DNA of 64,000 nucleotides from JAIQFL01 sp035295745. GTDB taxonomy: Bacteria; Acidobacteriota; Terriglobia; Bryobacterales; Bryobacteraceae. Shown here one piece after another: positions 1 through 8,772 of this stretch. The position numbers were made by a program, and so were the translations under genes. The notes below the pieces were generated by a model, which did no database searches, was not told the DNA's origin, and saw nothing but the letters and a program-made list of their open reading frames with translations. Position 1 is the stretch's first letter; each line of letters begins with the position of its first letter. Where the stretch lies: assembly GCA_035295745.1 (NCBI GenBank), contig DATGIL010000033.1, forward strand, positions 62,001-126,000. The letters run 5' to 3'.

Positions 1-1019
1 ACCGCGGCGGCGGGAAGCGATGCCACGATCAGAAAGATCGGGATGTTTCGTGCCGCGAGCAGCGCACCATGCGCCCAGGCCACCATGTACAGAGCTTCGG
101 TAAAACGGCCCTTTGCCAGGCTGCTCACACCCGCCGCGCCCGCCAGCAGCATCATGGCTTCGAAGAAGATCGCCGACGGATGGTGAAAACTCGGCGAGAG
201 AAATTCGTGAATATGCTGCGAATTAAATGGGTCCCGCAGGTACATCAGCATGTGCTGGTGCAGGTGCCACGTGTAAGGATTGATCAGGCTGGCCGCCATG
301 CAGGCAGACGCGCTCAGAAAATACCGCGTCGCACGACGGATTACCTGCTGGCGCGTTTCCGCCGCGTTCACTGATCCGCTGAACAACAGAGTCAGCACTT
401 CGCCGGCGCCGTAACTTCCGATCAGGATGGCGCCGACAAAGAATCCTCCATGCAAATTGGTCCAGAGGATCGTGACCACCGGCAGAATGGCCAGGTACGG
501 TACGCGTCCCCAATGTGTCTGTCCGGCGCGAACGCGCTCGAGCGCGGTATAGAAAAGCACCAGGAACAGCAGCGTAAACAAATGCGGCCTGGCCAGCCAG
601 TGGATCGAGGATCCGGCCGCCGCCAGCATGGTGATCGCAATCGCCACGAAGGGATTTGATTTCGTCCGCAACAACCGGAACAGCGCCGTGAACGTGAGCG
701 CCAGTATCAGGATGGAAAACAACACCACCGCCTGCAGGCCGCCGCGGGAATTAAGCCACGCAAACACCACATCGGTCAGCCATTCCCATGCAAACCAAGG
801 CTGGCCGGTCTTCGAAAAAGAAAAGATATCTCCCGCCGGGACGTGGCGATTGGCAATAATCCACTCGCCGGTGCGGATGTGCCAGCCCGTATCGCAATCG
901 CTCAACAAATCCCGCAATCCGCCCATGCGGCCGAATAAGAATACGATCGGCATTAAAAAGGCGAAGTCCGTGAAGGACGGCAGGATTCGGAGCAGAGCTG
1001 GTGGACGGCGGTCGTTCAT
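1..1019 (-). CDS. Polytopic membrane protein, GT-C glycosyltransferase-like (C-terminus cut by window edge)
   Basis: The minus-strand frame opens at an ATG at 1019 and runs off the left edge, so only the first 339 or so residues are present. The translation is strongly hydrophobic with roughly eight membrane segments. Near residue 45 it has a W-H-x-R-T-G-E-W-I motif, followed by A-R-P-H-L-F and N-L-H-G-G-F further on. This pattern recurs in bacterial GT-C-like membrane proteins (dolichyl-phosphate-mannose transferase-like) that move sugars from lipid carriers. It starts three bases after the PilZ gene stops, so the two are probably one operon. The exact reaction cannot be assigned. Confidence 0.7.
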   Translation of the reverse strand, partial: MNDRRPPALLRILPSFTDFAFLMPIVFLFGRMGGLRDLLSDCDTGWHIRTGEWIIANRHVPAGDIFSFSKTGQPWFAWEWLTDVVFAWLNSRGGLQAVVLFSILILALTFTALFRLLRTKSNPFVAIAITMLAAAGSSIHWLARPHLFTLLFLVLFYTALERVRAGQTHWGRVPYLAILPVVTILWTNLHGGFFVGAILIGSYGAGEVLTLLFSGSVNAAETRQQVIRRATRYFLSASACMAASLINPYTWHLHQHMLMYLRDPFNSQHIHEFLSPSFHHPSAIFFEAMMLLAGAAGVSSLAKGRFTEALYMVAWAHGALLAARNIPIFLIVASLPAAA

Positions 1020-1022
1020 ATC

Positions 1023-1409
1023 TTATGCCATCCAGGAATTCGCTACGGGCTGCATGGCCTCAATGGCGCGAATCCGATCGTGAAAGGAACGGAAATCCAT
1101 ATAGTTCACCTGCAGGGCAACTCGCGGATTCTCCGGGTCCGATAACGATATTCGGGTGACAGACCCCTGACAATGAATACATTTCTGGCCGAAACCGTGA
1201 TTGGCGGGAAGTTCCACTTCCACCGTCACAATTTGTCCGATTGCCGGAAGCGGAAGTGCAGCTCCGTCGGAACGCCACGAGACGAGCAACCCGCTTCGGC
1301 TGATATTTTCGGTTTGCATCGCGCTGCGCAACCAAAGCGCCGGAGAAGTTACATGACACCGGAGCTTGATTTCGATCCGCGGGCTCTCTCGCCGATTAAT
1401 ATTTCTCAT
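1023..1409 (-). CDS. PilZ domain protein (c-di-GMP binding)
   Basis: A protein of about 128 residues. It carries an R-R-E-S-P-R stretch (the R-x-x-x-R half of the PilZ signature) at the N-terminus and N-I-S-R-S-G-L-L about 30 residues later (the D/N-x-S-x-x-G half). PilZ domains bind cyclic di-GMP and pass the signal to a partner by contact. I use the ATG at 1409, which places the signature directly after the start; a GTG at 1445 in the same frame would add 12 residues. The next gene down, a membrane glycosyltransferase-like protein, is the obvious candidate partner for control of surface polysaccharide. Confidence 0.8.
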   Translation of the reverse strand: MRNINRRESPRIEIKLRCHVTSPALWLRSAMQTENISRSGLLVSWRSDGAALPLPAIGQIVTVEVELPANHGFGQKCIHCQGSVTRISLSDPENPRVALQVNYMDFRSFHDRIRAIEAMQPVANSWMA

Positions 1410-1701
1410 TTCCGTGGGTTCAACACTGGCGACTTTACCGCCCACGGATCGGGCGTATCAATGCCGTAAATGGGTTATACGGGCGTGTAATCCAAGGTTA
1501 TCAGGTGGGTTACGCCTATCAGACGCTGCCGGCCGAGTTGTCTCGCCGGGGTTCGCATTATCCCCAAATCGAAACGTTATCTATTAAAAATGTTTCGTGA
1601 GATGCCAGGCCCGCAAACTCATATTCGCACTATCGGGTCCTGTTCCATCGATATGAAAGCAGGTCATTGATTCGAAAGGGTTTTACAGCACTGACCTTAC
1701 C

Positions 1702-1768
1702 ACCGTTATCAGGGAAAGTACCAGTACCGGAAGGGAGTAGGATCGATCCGGTTTTCCCTGATACCGGT
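1702..1768. repeat. Inverted repeat, 16-bp arms
   Basis: The left arm ACCGTTATCAGGGAAA (1702-1717) is matched in inverted orientation by TTTCCCTGATACCGGT (1753-1768) with one mismatch. The 35-base loop also contains CCGG-rich pieces. There is no T-run after it, so it does not look like a simple terminator. It could be an operator, an mRNA structure or a mobile-element remnant. Confidence 0.6.
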
Positions 1769-1959
1769 TATTAGAAGGAAATTGTCGCCATCTTTTTTAG
1801 ATATTTTTTGGCAGCTATCGAAAGTGGCTCCGGAGGATTCCGCAAAACACTGGAGAAGCTACACTTAAATAACAAAATCTGACGTTTCAAAGTTAGAAAT
1901 AATTTACTATTTTTGGCCCTTGTAGGTCGAAAATCAGCATATTGTTCGTTAATTATCTG

Positions 1960-1988
1960 TTGACAATGGGGGGCAAGTATCGGAGAAT
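1960..1988 (+). promoter_or_regulatory. Candidate sigma-70 promoter for the response regulator
   Basis: A perfect TTGACA at 1960-1965 is followed after 17 bases by GAGAAT (4 of 6 to TATAAT). Transcription would begin near 1995, leaving a leader of about 100 bases before the ATG at 2098. Inferred from consensus only. Confidence 0.4.
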
Positions 1989-2097
1989 CCCTAAGAAGCA
2001 CCAAGCGAGACGCGAGCAAATATCCGGCATGTAAACCGGGAGAATGAAACGCGGCGCGGGGTCGCTGCCATTTGGTGAAAAGGACAAAAAGAGGATT

Positions 2098-2847
2098 ATG
2101 ACGCGAATTCTTCTTTATAGCGACGAGCCAATTCTGGCGAAAGGGCTCGAATCGGTGCTCCGTCAAGTTGAGGGCTTCGAACTCCTCCCCATTTGCTCCA
2201 CGGTGACTGGAATGATGGAGCAAGTAGCACACGGTGCCCCCGACCTGGTATTGATGGACCTCACCCATGAGGTCACTTTCGCCGTGCTCAGCGACATGAA
2301 GCACACGATGATGAGCTGCAAGATCGTGCTGTGGGTGAATTCCATCTCCACAGAGTTGGCATTCCAGGCGATGGGCCTGGGAGTCCGCGGGATCTTGCGC
2401 AAAACCCTTCCCACCGACCTGCAGGTGAAATGCCTGCAGAAGGTCCAGGCCGGCGAACTCTGGTTCGAGAAGGCATTGACCGACAGCTTCCTGTGCGCCC
2501 GGCGCATCGCGCTCACCCAGCGCGAAGGCCAACTCGTCAGCCTGCTCTCGCAAGGCTTGAAGAACAAGGAGATCGCCACCACCCTGATGATCTCCGAAGG
2601 CACGGTTAAGGTTTACCTTTCCCGTTTATTCCAGAAAGTCGGTGTCAAGGACCGCTTCGAGCTCGCGCTGTTCGGCTTGAAGAACCTCACCACCGGACAA
2701 CTTCCGGTCAACGACAAGGGCCAACGGGTCGGCGCCAGCACCATGCCCGGCCTCCGTTCGCTCGTCCTCGAACGGCCTTCCGAGCCTCGCGCCGAAGCTC
2801 CCGCCCGATTCCCAACTCCTCTGCGCCCTGTCGCGTCGCGTTACTAG
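2098..2847 (+). CDS. NarL/FixJ-type response regulator with LuxR HTH
   Basis: The N-terminal ~120 residues (R-I-L-L-Y-S-D-E-P) form a receiver-like fold. A LuxR/GerE helix-turn-helix follows, with L-T-Q-R-E-G-Q-L-V and N-K-E-I-A-T-T-L-M-I-S-E-G-T-V-K-V-Y-L. About 50 disordered Pro/Arg-rich residues close the protein. The start at 2098 is favoured over 2044 because AGAGGA sits just upstream. The receiver is atypical: the stretch where the phospho-Asp should lie reads D-L-V-L-M-D-L-T, so phosphorylation is possible but the surrounding acidic pocket is weak. No histidine kinase is adjacent, so its input is unknown. Confidence 0.85.
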   Translation: MTRILLYSDEPILAKGLESVLRQVEGFELLPICSTVTGMMEQVAHGAPDLVLMDLTHEVTFAVLSDMKHTMMSCKIVLWVNSISTELAFQAMGLGVRGILRKTLPTDLQVKCLQKVQAGELWFEKALTDSFLCARRIALTQREGQLVSLLSQGLKNKEIATTLMISEGTVKVYLSRLFQKVGVKDRFELALFGLKNLTTGQLPVNDKGQRVGASTMPGLRSLVLERPSEPRAEAPARFPTPLRPVASRY

Positions 2848-2853
2848 TTTTTC

Positions 2854-2885
2854 GCGGGGCATACTGGAGCACCGGTATGCCCCGC
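2854..2885 (+). terminator. Stem-loop between response regulator and tex
   Basis: GCGGGGCATAC (2854-2864) and GTATGCCCCGC (2875-2885) form a perfect 11-bp stem with a 10-base loop, seven bases after the stop of the regulator. No T-run follows on the plus strand, so it would be a weak intrinsic terminator or an mRNA-stabilising hairpin. Confidence 0.5.
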
Positions 2886-2923
2886 ATTGCGCTGTCGTGG
2901 GATGATAGTAGTTTCCTCGGCCC

Positions 2924-5203
2924 ATGACACAACTGAAGCAACTTCCTACCGCAGTCCTCGTTCATATCTCCAAGCTAATCAATGTCCCCCTAAAAGGACT
3001 GGTCGCGGTGATCGGACTCCTTGACGAAGGAGGAACCGTCCCCTTCATTGCCCGCTACCGCAAAGAAGCCACCGGCAACTTGGACGAAGTGCAGATCCTG
3101 GCCATTCAAGAGAAGCTGGAGTATTTCCGTGAGTTGGAAGAGCGGCGCGAAACCGTCCTGCAATCCATTCAGGAACAGGGCAAGCTTACCGATGAATTGA
3201 AATCCAAAATCGAAGCCGCCCTCGAGAAGACCGAACTCGAAGATCTCTATCTACCCTACAAACCCAAGCGCCGCACCAAGGCCTCGATCGCCCGCGAGCG
3301 CGGCCTGGAGCCCCTAGCCCAGTACCTTTGGGACCAAAAACCTGGCGCATCCTCGCTTGACGATCTGTCCGCCACCTTTATCAGCGACGAAAAAGGGGTA
3401 CCATCCGCCAGCGAGGCGCTGGAAGGCGCTCGCCACATCATTGCCGAATGGGTCAGCGAGAATGCCGAATTCCGCAAATCGGTTCGCGGCATGATGATGT
3501 CGGAAGGAATGGTGGTGAGCCGTGCGATCGAGGGAGCAGAAGATCCCGAGGGTAAGTTCCTGATGTACGCCCAGTACAGCGAGCCAGCGAGCAAAATCCC
3601 CTCGCATCGTATGCTGGCAATCCGGCGCGGTGCAAAGGAAGGCATCCTTTCCTTTGAAATCGAGCTGGATCCACAGAAGCCGCTCGCCTGGCTGAAATCG
3701 AATGTTATCCACTCGCCCGGAGATTGGACGCCACACCTCGAACAAGCTGTAGACGATTCCTACGACCGTCTGCTCAATCCCTCCATTCAAACTGAGGTGC
3801 GCCTGGAGTTAAAAGACCGCTCAGACGAAGAGGCGATTAAAGTATTCCGTGAAAATCTGGAGAATCTTTTGCTCTCTCCGCCGGCTGGCATGTTGACCGT
3901 GCTGGCGATCGACCCCGGTATCCGCACCGGCTGCAAGCTTGCAGTCGTCGACGACACTGGGAAATTCCTCGAGAATTCCGTCATTTACCCGTTCGAACCT
4001 AAAAATGATCTCGCCGGCTCGGTAAAAACCTTGGCTTCTCTCATCGCGCGCCATAATGTACAGGCAATTGCGATCGGCAACGGTACGGCATCACGGGAAT
4101 CCGCCGCATTTGTTCAGGATTTTCTGCGCCAGGCGAACCTGACCAAGATATTCAGCGTGACGGTTAGCGAATCCGGTGCTTCCGTTTATTCGGCTTCAGA
4201 AATCGCGCGTCAGGAGTTTCCCGACCTTGATCTGACGATTCGTGGCGCCATTTCCATCGCGCGGCGCCTCCAGGATCCGTTATCCGAACTGGTCAAGGTG
4301 GATCCAAAATCTATTGGTGTCGGCCAATATCAGCACGACGTCGATCAGCGAAGACTGAAACAAAGTCTCGAGTCCAGTGTGGAATCGTGTGTAAATCGTG
4401 TCGGCGTGGATTTAAATACTGCCTCATGGGCGCTGCTTCGTTATGTGGCAGGGATTAACGAACGAACCGCTCTGAAAATTGTGGAATATCGGAACACGCA
4501 CGGGAAGTTCCGGTCGCGGGTTCAATTGACCGCGGTGCCTGGATTCGGGCCCAAGACTTTCGAGCAAGCGGCCGGTTTTTTGAGAATCCGTGGCGGCGAG
4601 AACCCCTTGGATATGACAGCGGTACACCCGGAATCGTATCCAGTGGTTGAGAAAATAGCGTCGTCCCTCGGGGTGGCGGTACCGGAATTAATTGCCCGTC
4701 CGCAACTGATTGAGAGCGTCAAACTCGAAGGATTCGCTACCGAATCGGTGGGAATGTACACTCTTGGGGATATTCGGGAAGAATTGCGCAAGCCGGGGCG
4801 GGATCCTCGCGACAAATTCGTAGCTCCCAAGTGGCGCGACGACGTAAAAGAAATCGCCGATTTGAAACCCGGAATGACCTTGGAAGGCGTGGTTACGAAC
4901 GTGACCCGCTTTGGCGCATTCGTTGACATCGGGGTGCATCAAGATGGCCTCGTGCACGTCAGTGAACTGGCGAATCGGTTCGTAAAGGACGCGAGCGAGG
5001 TAGTGAAGGTCGGACAGATCGTTAAAGTGCAGGTAATGAATGCTGATTCCAAGGCCAAGAGAATTGCACTTTCCATGAAAGCGCTTGAGCCCGCTCCGCC
5101 CGAGCCCAAGCGCAAAAACTTCCAAAAGCCCCCGGAGAAGAAGCCGCAACCCTCATTGCAGGATCAATTGGCTTCTTTGTCGTCGAAATTCAAAGTCCGC
5201 TGA
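2924..5203 (+). CDS. tex: Tex-family RNA-binding transcriptional accessory protein
   Basis: This 759-residue protein matches Tex in length and order. A helical N-terminus contains F-I-A-R-Y-R-K-E-A-T-G. The YqgF/RuvC-like nuclease fold starts around residue 326 with L-A-I-D-P-G-I-R-T-G-C-K. Helix-hairpin-helix repeats lie around 495-570 (V-A-G-I-N-E-R-T-A, V-P-G-F-G-P-K-T-F), and an S1 domain at about 645-720 (G-V-V-T-N-V-T-R-F-G-A-F-V-D-I-G). A basic Pro/Lys tail follows. Tex binds nucleic acid and affects transcription and RNA turnover in the cytoplasm. It ends three bases from the convergent gene on the other strand, leaving no room for a separate terminator. Confidence 0.97.
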   Translation: MTQLKQLPTAVLVHISKLINVPLKGLVAVIGLLDEGGTVPFIARYRKEATGNLDEVQILAIQEKLEYFRELEERRETVLQSIQEQGKLTDELKSKIEAALEKTELEDLYLPYKPKRRTKASIARERGLEPLAQYLWDQKPGASSLDDLSATFISDEKGVPSASEALEGARHIIAEWVSENAEFRKSVRGMMMSEGMVVSRAIEGAEDPEGKFLMYAQYSEPASKIPSHRMLAIRRGAKEGILSFEIELDPQKPLAWLKSNVIHSPGDWTPHLEQAVDDSYDRLLNPSIQTEVRLELKDRSDEEAIKVFRENLENLLLSPPAGMLTVLAIDPGIRTGCKLAVVDDTGKFLENSVIYPFEPKNDLAGSVKTLASLIARHNVQAIAIGNGTASRESAAFVQDFLRQANLTKIFSVTVSESGASVYSASEIARQEFPDLDLTIRGAISIARRLQDPLSELVKVDPKSIGVGQYQHDVDQRRLKQSLESSVESCVNRVGVDLNTASWALLRYVAGINERTALKIVEYRNTHGKFRSRVQLTAVPGFGPKTFEQAAGFLRIRGGENPLDMTAVHPESYPVVEKIASSLGVAVPELIARPQLIESVKLEGFATESVGMYTLGDIREELRKPGRDPRDKFVAPKWRDDVKEIADLKPGMTLEGVVTNVTRFGAFVDIGVHQDGLVHVSELANRFVKDASEVVKVGQIVKVQVMNADSKAKRIALSMKALEPAPPEPKRKNFQKPPEKKPQPSLQDQLASLSSKFKVR

Positions 5204-5206
5204 CGG

Positions 5207-6073
5207 TCAACGCCAGAACGCTTCCGATTGCGCTCGGATGACAAACCGCTTGGCATTGGCGACGCCGGTCAACGCCTCAGCCCTCCAGCCCGCAGCGGCG
5301 CGATTATCTTCTGCGAAGGAAAGGTCGCGCTCGGCGGAATTCAACAGTTCCATGGCTTTGGTGAAGCGGTCGCGCCAGCCCAGCCGCGTGTCAATCGGCG
5401 GTGCTTCGTTGGGATTGCGCCCGTCATCGATGGCTGCCGCGCGTGCAGCACCGATGGCCCGATCAATCTCCTCCACGGCGGCGCGCTGATTCCGCATCAC
5501 GTCACGCCAGTCCGGGCGAAACAGGTAAGCGCGCGCCAAACGCAAGTCTGAAATCGCATGCGAGTACCGCGGATGCACGGCCACCGGCGGGGGTGGCGGC
5601 GGAGGTGGAGGAAGCGCTGTCTCATCGCGGAACCGGTCATAGCCGCCTTTGCGCACCAGTGCGGTGGCGTTATCGAGATTCTCAAATGCACGTGCACGCC
5701 ACTCGCGCGCCCGCGGATTGTCTTCTTCCGCGGCGATGTCGCGCTTCGCAGAATCGATCAATCGCAGAATCTCGCGGAAACGGCTGCCACGACCGATTCG
5801 CGTATCGACTGGGGGACTGTCGATGATGTCGCGGCGGTCAAAAGCCGCAGCCACGTCGAGTTCGCGGATGGCACGTTCCAAGAATCCCGAAGCCGCCCCC
5901 ATGTCGCGCATGACATTGGGTTCATCCGGGAGACGCATGAGAATAATCGCGCGCCGCAGATCGCTGCGGGCGGAGAGGTAGTGTGGATGCCGGTACTGGG
6001 CAAGCGTCGCCGGCGGAGCTGTCAGCACCGTCGCCAGCGCGATCATTGTGGGGATTCCGAGGGTGATTCTCAT
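5207..6073 (-). CDS. Secreted protein made of two homologous repeats joined by a polyproline linker
   Basis: The N-terminus has a signal peptide (hydrophobic stretch ending at T-L-A-Q). The mature part is two copies of one domain of about 115 residues. Copy one begins H-P-H-Y-L-S-A-R-S-D-L-R-R-A and contains P-P-V-D-T-R-I-G. Copy two begins H-P-R-Y-S-H-A-I-S-D-L-R-L-A and contains P-P-I-D-T-R-L-G. Both end in an A-E-x-D-N-x-R-A-x-x-W-R-A helix. Nine consecutive prolines join them. I start at the ATG at 6073; the in-frame TTG at 6082 is less likely. TATAAT lies at 6087-6082, so the transcript may be nearly leaderless. I do not recognise the family. Confidence 0.8.
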   Translation of the reverse strand: MRITLGIPTMIALATVLTAPPATLAQYRHPHYLSARSDLRRAIILMRLPDEPNVMRDMGAASGFLERAIRELDVAAAFDRRDIIDSPPVDTRIGRGSRFREILRLIDSAKRDIAAEEDNPRAREWRARAFENLDNATALVRKGGYDRFRDETALPPPPPPPPPVAVHPRYSHAISDLRLARAYLFRPDWRDVMRNQRAAVEEIDRAIGAARAAAIDDGRNPNEAPPIDTRLGWRDRFTKAMELLNSAERDLSFAEDNRAAAGWRAEALTGVANAKRFVIRAQSEAFWR

Positions 6074-6189
6074 AGAGTTCAATTATACGGATTTACGTTC
6101 TGAATACCATATTCGTTGCGCACCGCCGCGTTAAAATGGGATTAAGGTAAATCATTCCGGGCACACGCCTGTTCACGAGAGGGAACCTT

Positions 6190-7308
6190 ATGTCGACCGA
6201 AACGAACACCAATCCGCTACGCGCACTGGGGGACTACGGACAATCCGTGTGGCTGGATTACATTCGCCGCAGTCTAATCACCAGCGGTGAATTGCAGCGC
6301 CTGATCCAGGAAGACGGACTGCGCGGTATGACCTCGAATCCTGCGATATTTGAAAAGGCCATCGCCGGCAGCTCCGATTACAAAGATGTGCTGGAAGACC
6401 CAGCCTCGCGCCAGCTCGACGCCAAGGCGCTCTACGAGCAGATTGCGATTCGCGATATCCGCGATGCGGCCGATGCACTGGCGCCCGTGTACCAATCTTC
6501 CAACAAAAAGGATGGCTACGTCAGCCTGGAGGTCTCCCCCGCCCTGGCGCGCGACACCGCGGGAACATTGGAAGAAGCCCGCCGTCTGTGGAAGGCGGTG
6601 GACCGCAAGAACCTGATGGTAAAGGTACCGGGCACCAAGGAAGGAATTCCAGCGTTCCAACAGCTCATCACCGAAGGCATCAACATCAATGTAACGTTGT
6701 TGTTTTCGCAAGCGGTGTATGAAGAGGTATTAGAAGCCTACATCGCTGGCTTGGAAGCACGCGCAGCCAAGGGCGAGGACCTCAGCCACGTAGCCAGCGT
6801 CGCCAGCTTCTTCGTCAGCCGCATCGATACCGCGATCGACGCCATGCCTGCGGCCAAGTCCGCTGGGATTGCAGGAAAGGTCGCAATCGCCAATGCCAAG
6901 GTTACTTACGAACGAAATGGCGAAATCATCGCCGGTCCGCGATGGGCTGCGCTCGCCGCGAAGGGAGCGCAGAAGCAGCGGCTTTTGTGGGCCAGCACCA
7001 GCACCAAGAATCCGAGTTATCGCGATGTGATCTATGTGGAAGAGTTGATTGGCGCGGATACCGTCAACACCATTCCCCCGGTCACGTTCAATGCATTTCG
7101 GGAACACGGAAAACTGCGCCACAGTCTGACGGAAGACGTGCCGGCGGCGCACGCCGTAATGGAATCGCTCGCCAAGGCGGGTATCTCGATGAAGGCAGTC
7201 ACTGACAAGCTTCTCGAAGAAGGCCTGCAGCAGTTCCAGACCGCCTTCGACGCGCTGCTGCACGCGACCGGCAAGGCTTCTGCTCTCGCGGGCGTAGGCG
7301 CCTCGTAG
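6190..7308 (+). CDS. tal: Transaldolase
   Basis: A 372-residue TIM-barrel enzyme of the longer transaldolase class. It begins with the typical G-Q-S-V-W-L-D-Y-I-R-R and has T-S-N-P-A-I-F near residue 49. The Schiff-base lysine is Lys145 in L-M-V-K-V-P-G-T-K-E-G. It also has N-V-T-L-L-F-S and the late W-A-S-T-S-T-K-N-P motif. The reaction moves a dihydroxyacetone unit between sedoheptulose 7-phosphate and glyceraldehyde 3-phosphate in the pentose phosphate pathway. A good ribosome site (GAGAGGGAA) precedes the ATG. The fructose-bisphosphate aldolase gene nearby (8829-9860) fits central carbon metabolism but is on the other strand. Confidence 0.96.
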   Translation: MSTETNTNPLRALGDYGQSVWLDYIRRSLITSGELQRLIQEDGLRGMTSNPAIFEKAIAGSSDYKDVLEDPASRQLDAKALYEQIAIRDIRDAADALAPVYQSSNKKDGYVSLEVSPALARDTAGTLEEARRLWKAVDRKNLMVKVPGTKEGIPAFQQLITEGININVTLLFSQAVYEEVLEAYIAGLEARAAKGEDLSHVASVASFFVSRIDTAIDAMPAAKSAGIAGKVAIANAKVTYERNGEIIAGPRWAALAAKGAQKQRLLWASTSTKNPSYRDVIYVEELIGADTVNTIPPVTFNAFREHGKLRHSLTEDVPAAHAVMESLAKAGISMKAVTDKLLEEGLQQFQTAFDALLHATGKASALAGVGAS

Positions 7309-7316
7309 CCTTCGTG

Positions 7317-7359
7317 CGGCGAGCTTCCGCGTACCCCCCGGGGAAGCGGAAGCTCGCCG
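7317..7359 (+). repeat. Long perfect stem-loop between tal and the VWFA gene
   Basis: CGGCGAGCTTCCGC (7317-7330) pairs perfectly with GCGGAAGCTCGCCG (7346-7359), a 14-bp GC-rich stem with a 15-base loop. It fills the 64-base gap between tal and the next gene. No T-run follows. It could reduce read-through, protect the tal mRNA end, or be a REP-like element. Confidence 0.65.
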
Positions 7360-7372
7360 TACCCACCTACCA

Positions 7373-8725
7373 ATGCTCCTCAGGGCTCTGTTCTTCATCC
7401 TGATTGCGAACACTCTGTTTGCCCAGCAGCAGGACTCGCCGGTGATCAAGGTGGACGTCCGCCAGGTGCTGGTACCCGTAATCGTTACCGATAGCAAGGG
7501 CCATCACGTCACTGGCCTGAAATCCTCGGATTTTCATATCTACGAAGACGGCGTGGCACAAGAGATCGCGGCGTTCTCCACCGACACGTCGCCCGCGGCC
7601 AGCGCGCTCGTGGCCGCCGCCGGTACTCCACCCACGGAAGCCGCGAAGTCCGCACCGGCCGCTGGATCGTCCCCTGCCCCGCCGGGACGCACTTTCGTCA
7701 TCTGCATCGACGCGCTGAATTCTGCATTCGCCAGCTCGACGCGGACTCGCGATGCCTTGGCGCGCCTCTTCGAAAAGGAGAAAGCCGGCGAGACGCATTA
7801 CGTACTCCTGAGCATTGGCCGCCAACTGCAAGTCCTCCAAACCTCCACCAGTGATCCCGCGGCGCTATTCGCGAGGCTTCGCAATCCCGCAGTGCAGAGT
7901 GCCATGGGTGGGGCGGATGCCGCGGCTCTACGCTCCGAACTCGACGCTCTCAAGATTCGCATGTTTGACTTCTGCCGGGCGTGCGACTGCAACTCCTCCC
8001 AAAGCTGCAGCACCCAGGCGCAGGATTTGAAGTCGAGCGTGGACGGGCAGGCGGAACACTGGGGTAGCGTGCGTGAGATGTTTTTTGCGCAATTGAAGAG
8101 TGTCGTCGAGGAACTCGCGAAACTGCCCGGCGGACACACGCTCATTCTGGTTTCCGACGGATTTACGCTCCAGCCCGCGCGCGATTTTTATTCGGTGATT
8201 GCACCCTTTCTCAATAAGGATCAGCGATTCAAAATGCCCGGTCCAATCGACTTGGCGCCGCGGCTCGAAGCCGTCATCAAAGTCGCCGTGGAACACAACA
8301 TCCGGATCGATTCAGTGGATTCGGGAGGACTCAGCCAACCTGCCCTTTCCGGCAGTGGATCGATGGATGCCAGCGCGCCATCCGATCGATCGGCGCCGAC
8401 CGTGAGCCGGCGCGTCCCCAGTTCCAACCGCGGCGGAACGCTGCTCACCGAGATGGACCGGCAGGCGAGTTCGATGGCCATACAGAGCGGGAGTGGAATG
8501 AGTGCCCTGGCGCAGGCCACGGGCGGCGTATTCTTCCACGACAGCAATGACCTGCTCAAGCAGTTCCGTTCAGCGCTGGCAGACGGGCGTGAGTATTACC
8601 TGCTCGCATATGCTGCCCGCAATCAGGTGCAGGACGGCAAATTCCGCCGCATTACGGTGGAAGTCGCAGACAAGAAGCTGCACGTGCGTGCCAAGTCAGG
8701 CTACTGGGCCGAGACCGCGCAGTAG
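7373..8725 (+). CDS. VWFA-related secreted protein (TIGR03436 family)
   Basis: A signal peptide (L-L-R-A-L-F-F-I-L-I-A, cut after F-A-Q) is followed by the family hallmark V-D-V-R-Q-V-L-V-P-V-I-V-T-D and L-K-S-S-D-F-H-I-Y-E-D-G. This N-terminal beta domain is found with a von Willebrand A-like fold in hundreds of acidobacterial secreted proteins. The A-domain starts near residue 105 with F-V-I-C-I-D-A-L-N-S-A-F, where the metal-binding D-x-S-x-S is degenerate. Around residue 200 there is a compact cysteine cluster, C-R-A-C-D-C-N-S-S-Q-S-C. The C-terminus has the usual Y-Y-L-L-A-Y and V-R-A-K-S-G-Y-W. Cellular role is unknown; adhesion or surface assembly is a guess. Confidence 0.88.
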   Translation: MLLRALFFILIANTLFAQQQDSPVIKVDVRQVLVPVIVTDSKGHHVTGLKSSDFHIYEDGVAQEIAAFSTDTSPAASALVAAAGTPPTEAAKSAPAAGSSPAPPGRTFVICIDALNSAFASSTRTRDALARLFEKEKAGETHYVLLSIGRQLQVLQTSTSDPAALFARLRNPAVQSAMGGADAAALRSELDALKIRMFDFCRACDCNSSQSCSTQAQDLKSSVDGQAEHWGSVREMFFAQLKSVVEELAKLPGGHTLILVSDGFTLQPARDFYSVIAPFLNKDQRFKMPGPIDLAPRLEAVIKVAVEHNIRIDSVDSGGLSQPALSGSGSMDASAPSDRSAPTVSRRVPSSNRGGTLLTEMDRQASSMAIQSGSGMSALAQATGGVFFHDSNDLLKQFRSALADGREYYLLAYAARNQVQDGKFRRITVEVADKKLHVRAKSGYWAETAQ

Positions 8726-8772
8726 GTCAATCGGAAGAACGCTGGCTAACGTCGCGGAGCTGGAACGCCTCG

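Larger units (their letters stand above)
1410..2097. other. Intergenic region with an inverted repeat and a promoter
   Basis: About 690 bases without a convincing gene. The DNA is more AT-rich than its surroundings. It holds the long inverted repeat at 1702-1768 and a promoter-like pair at 1960-1988. A smaller inverted pair (CGAAAC at 1570, GTTTCG at 1592) is also visible. The reading frame on the minus strand from 2553 to 1771 is antisense to the response regulator. Confidence 0.5.

Noticed and set aside
1771..2553. 260-residue minus-strand frame
   Set aside because: Antisense to the LuxR-type response regulator and running into AT-rich non-coding DNA; no recognisable domain.
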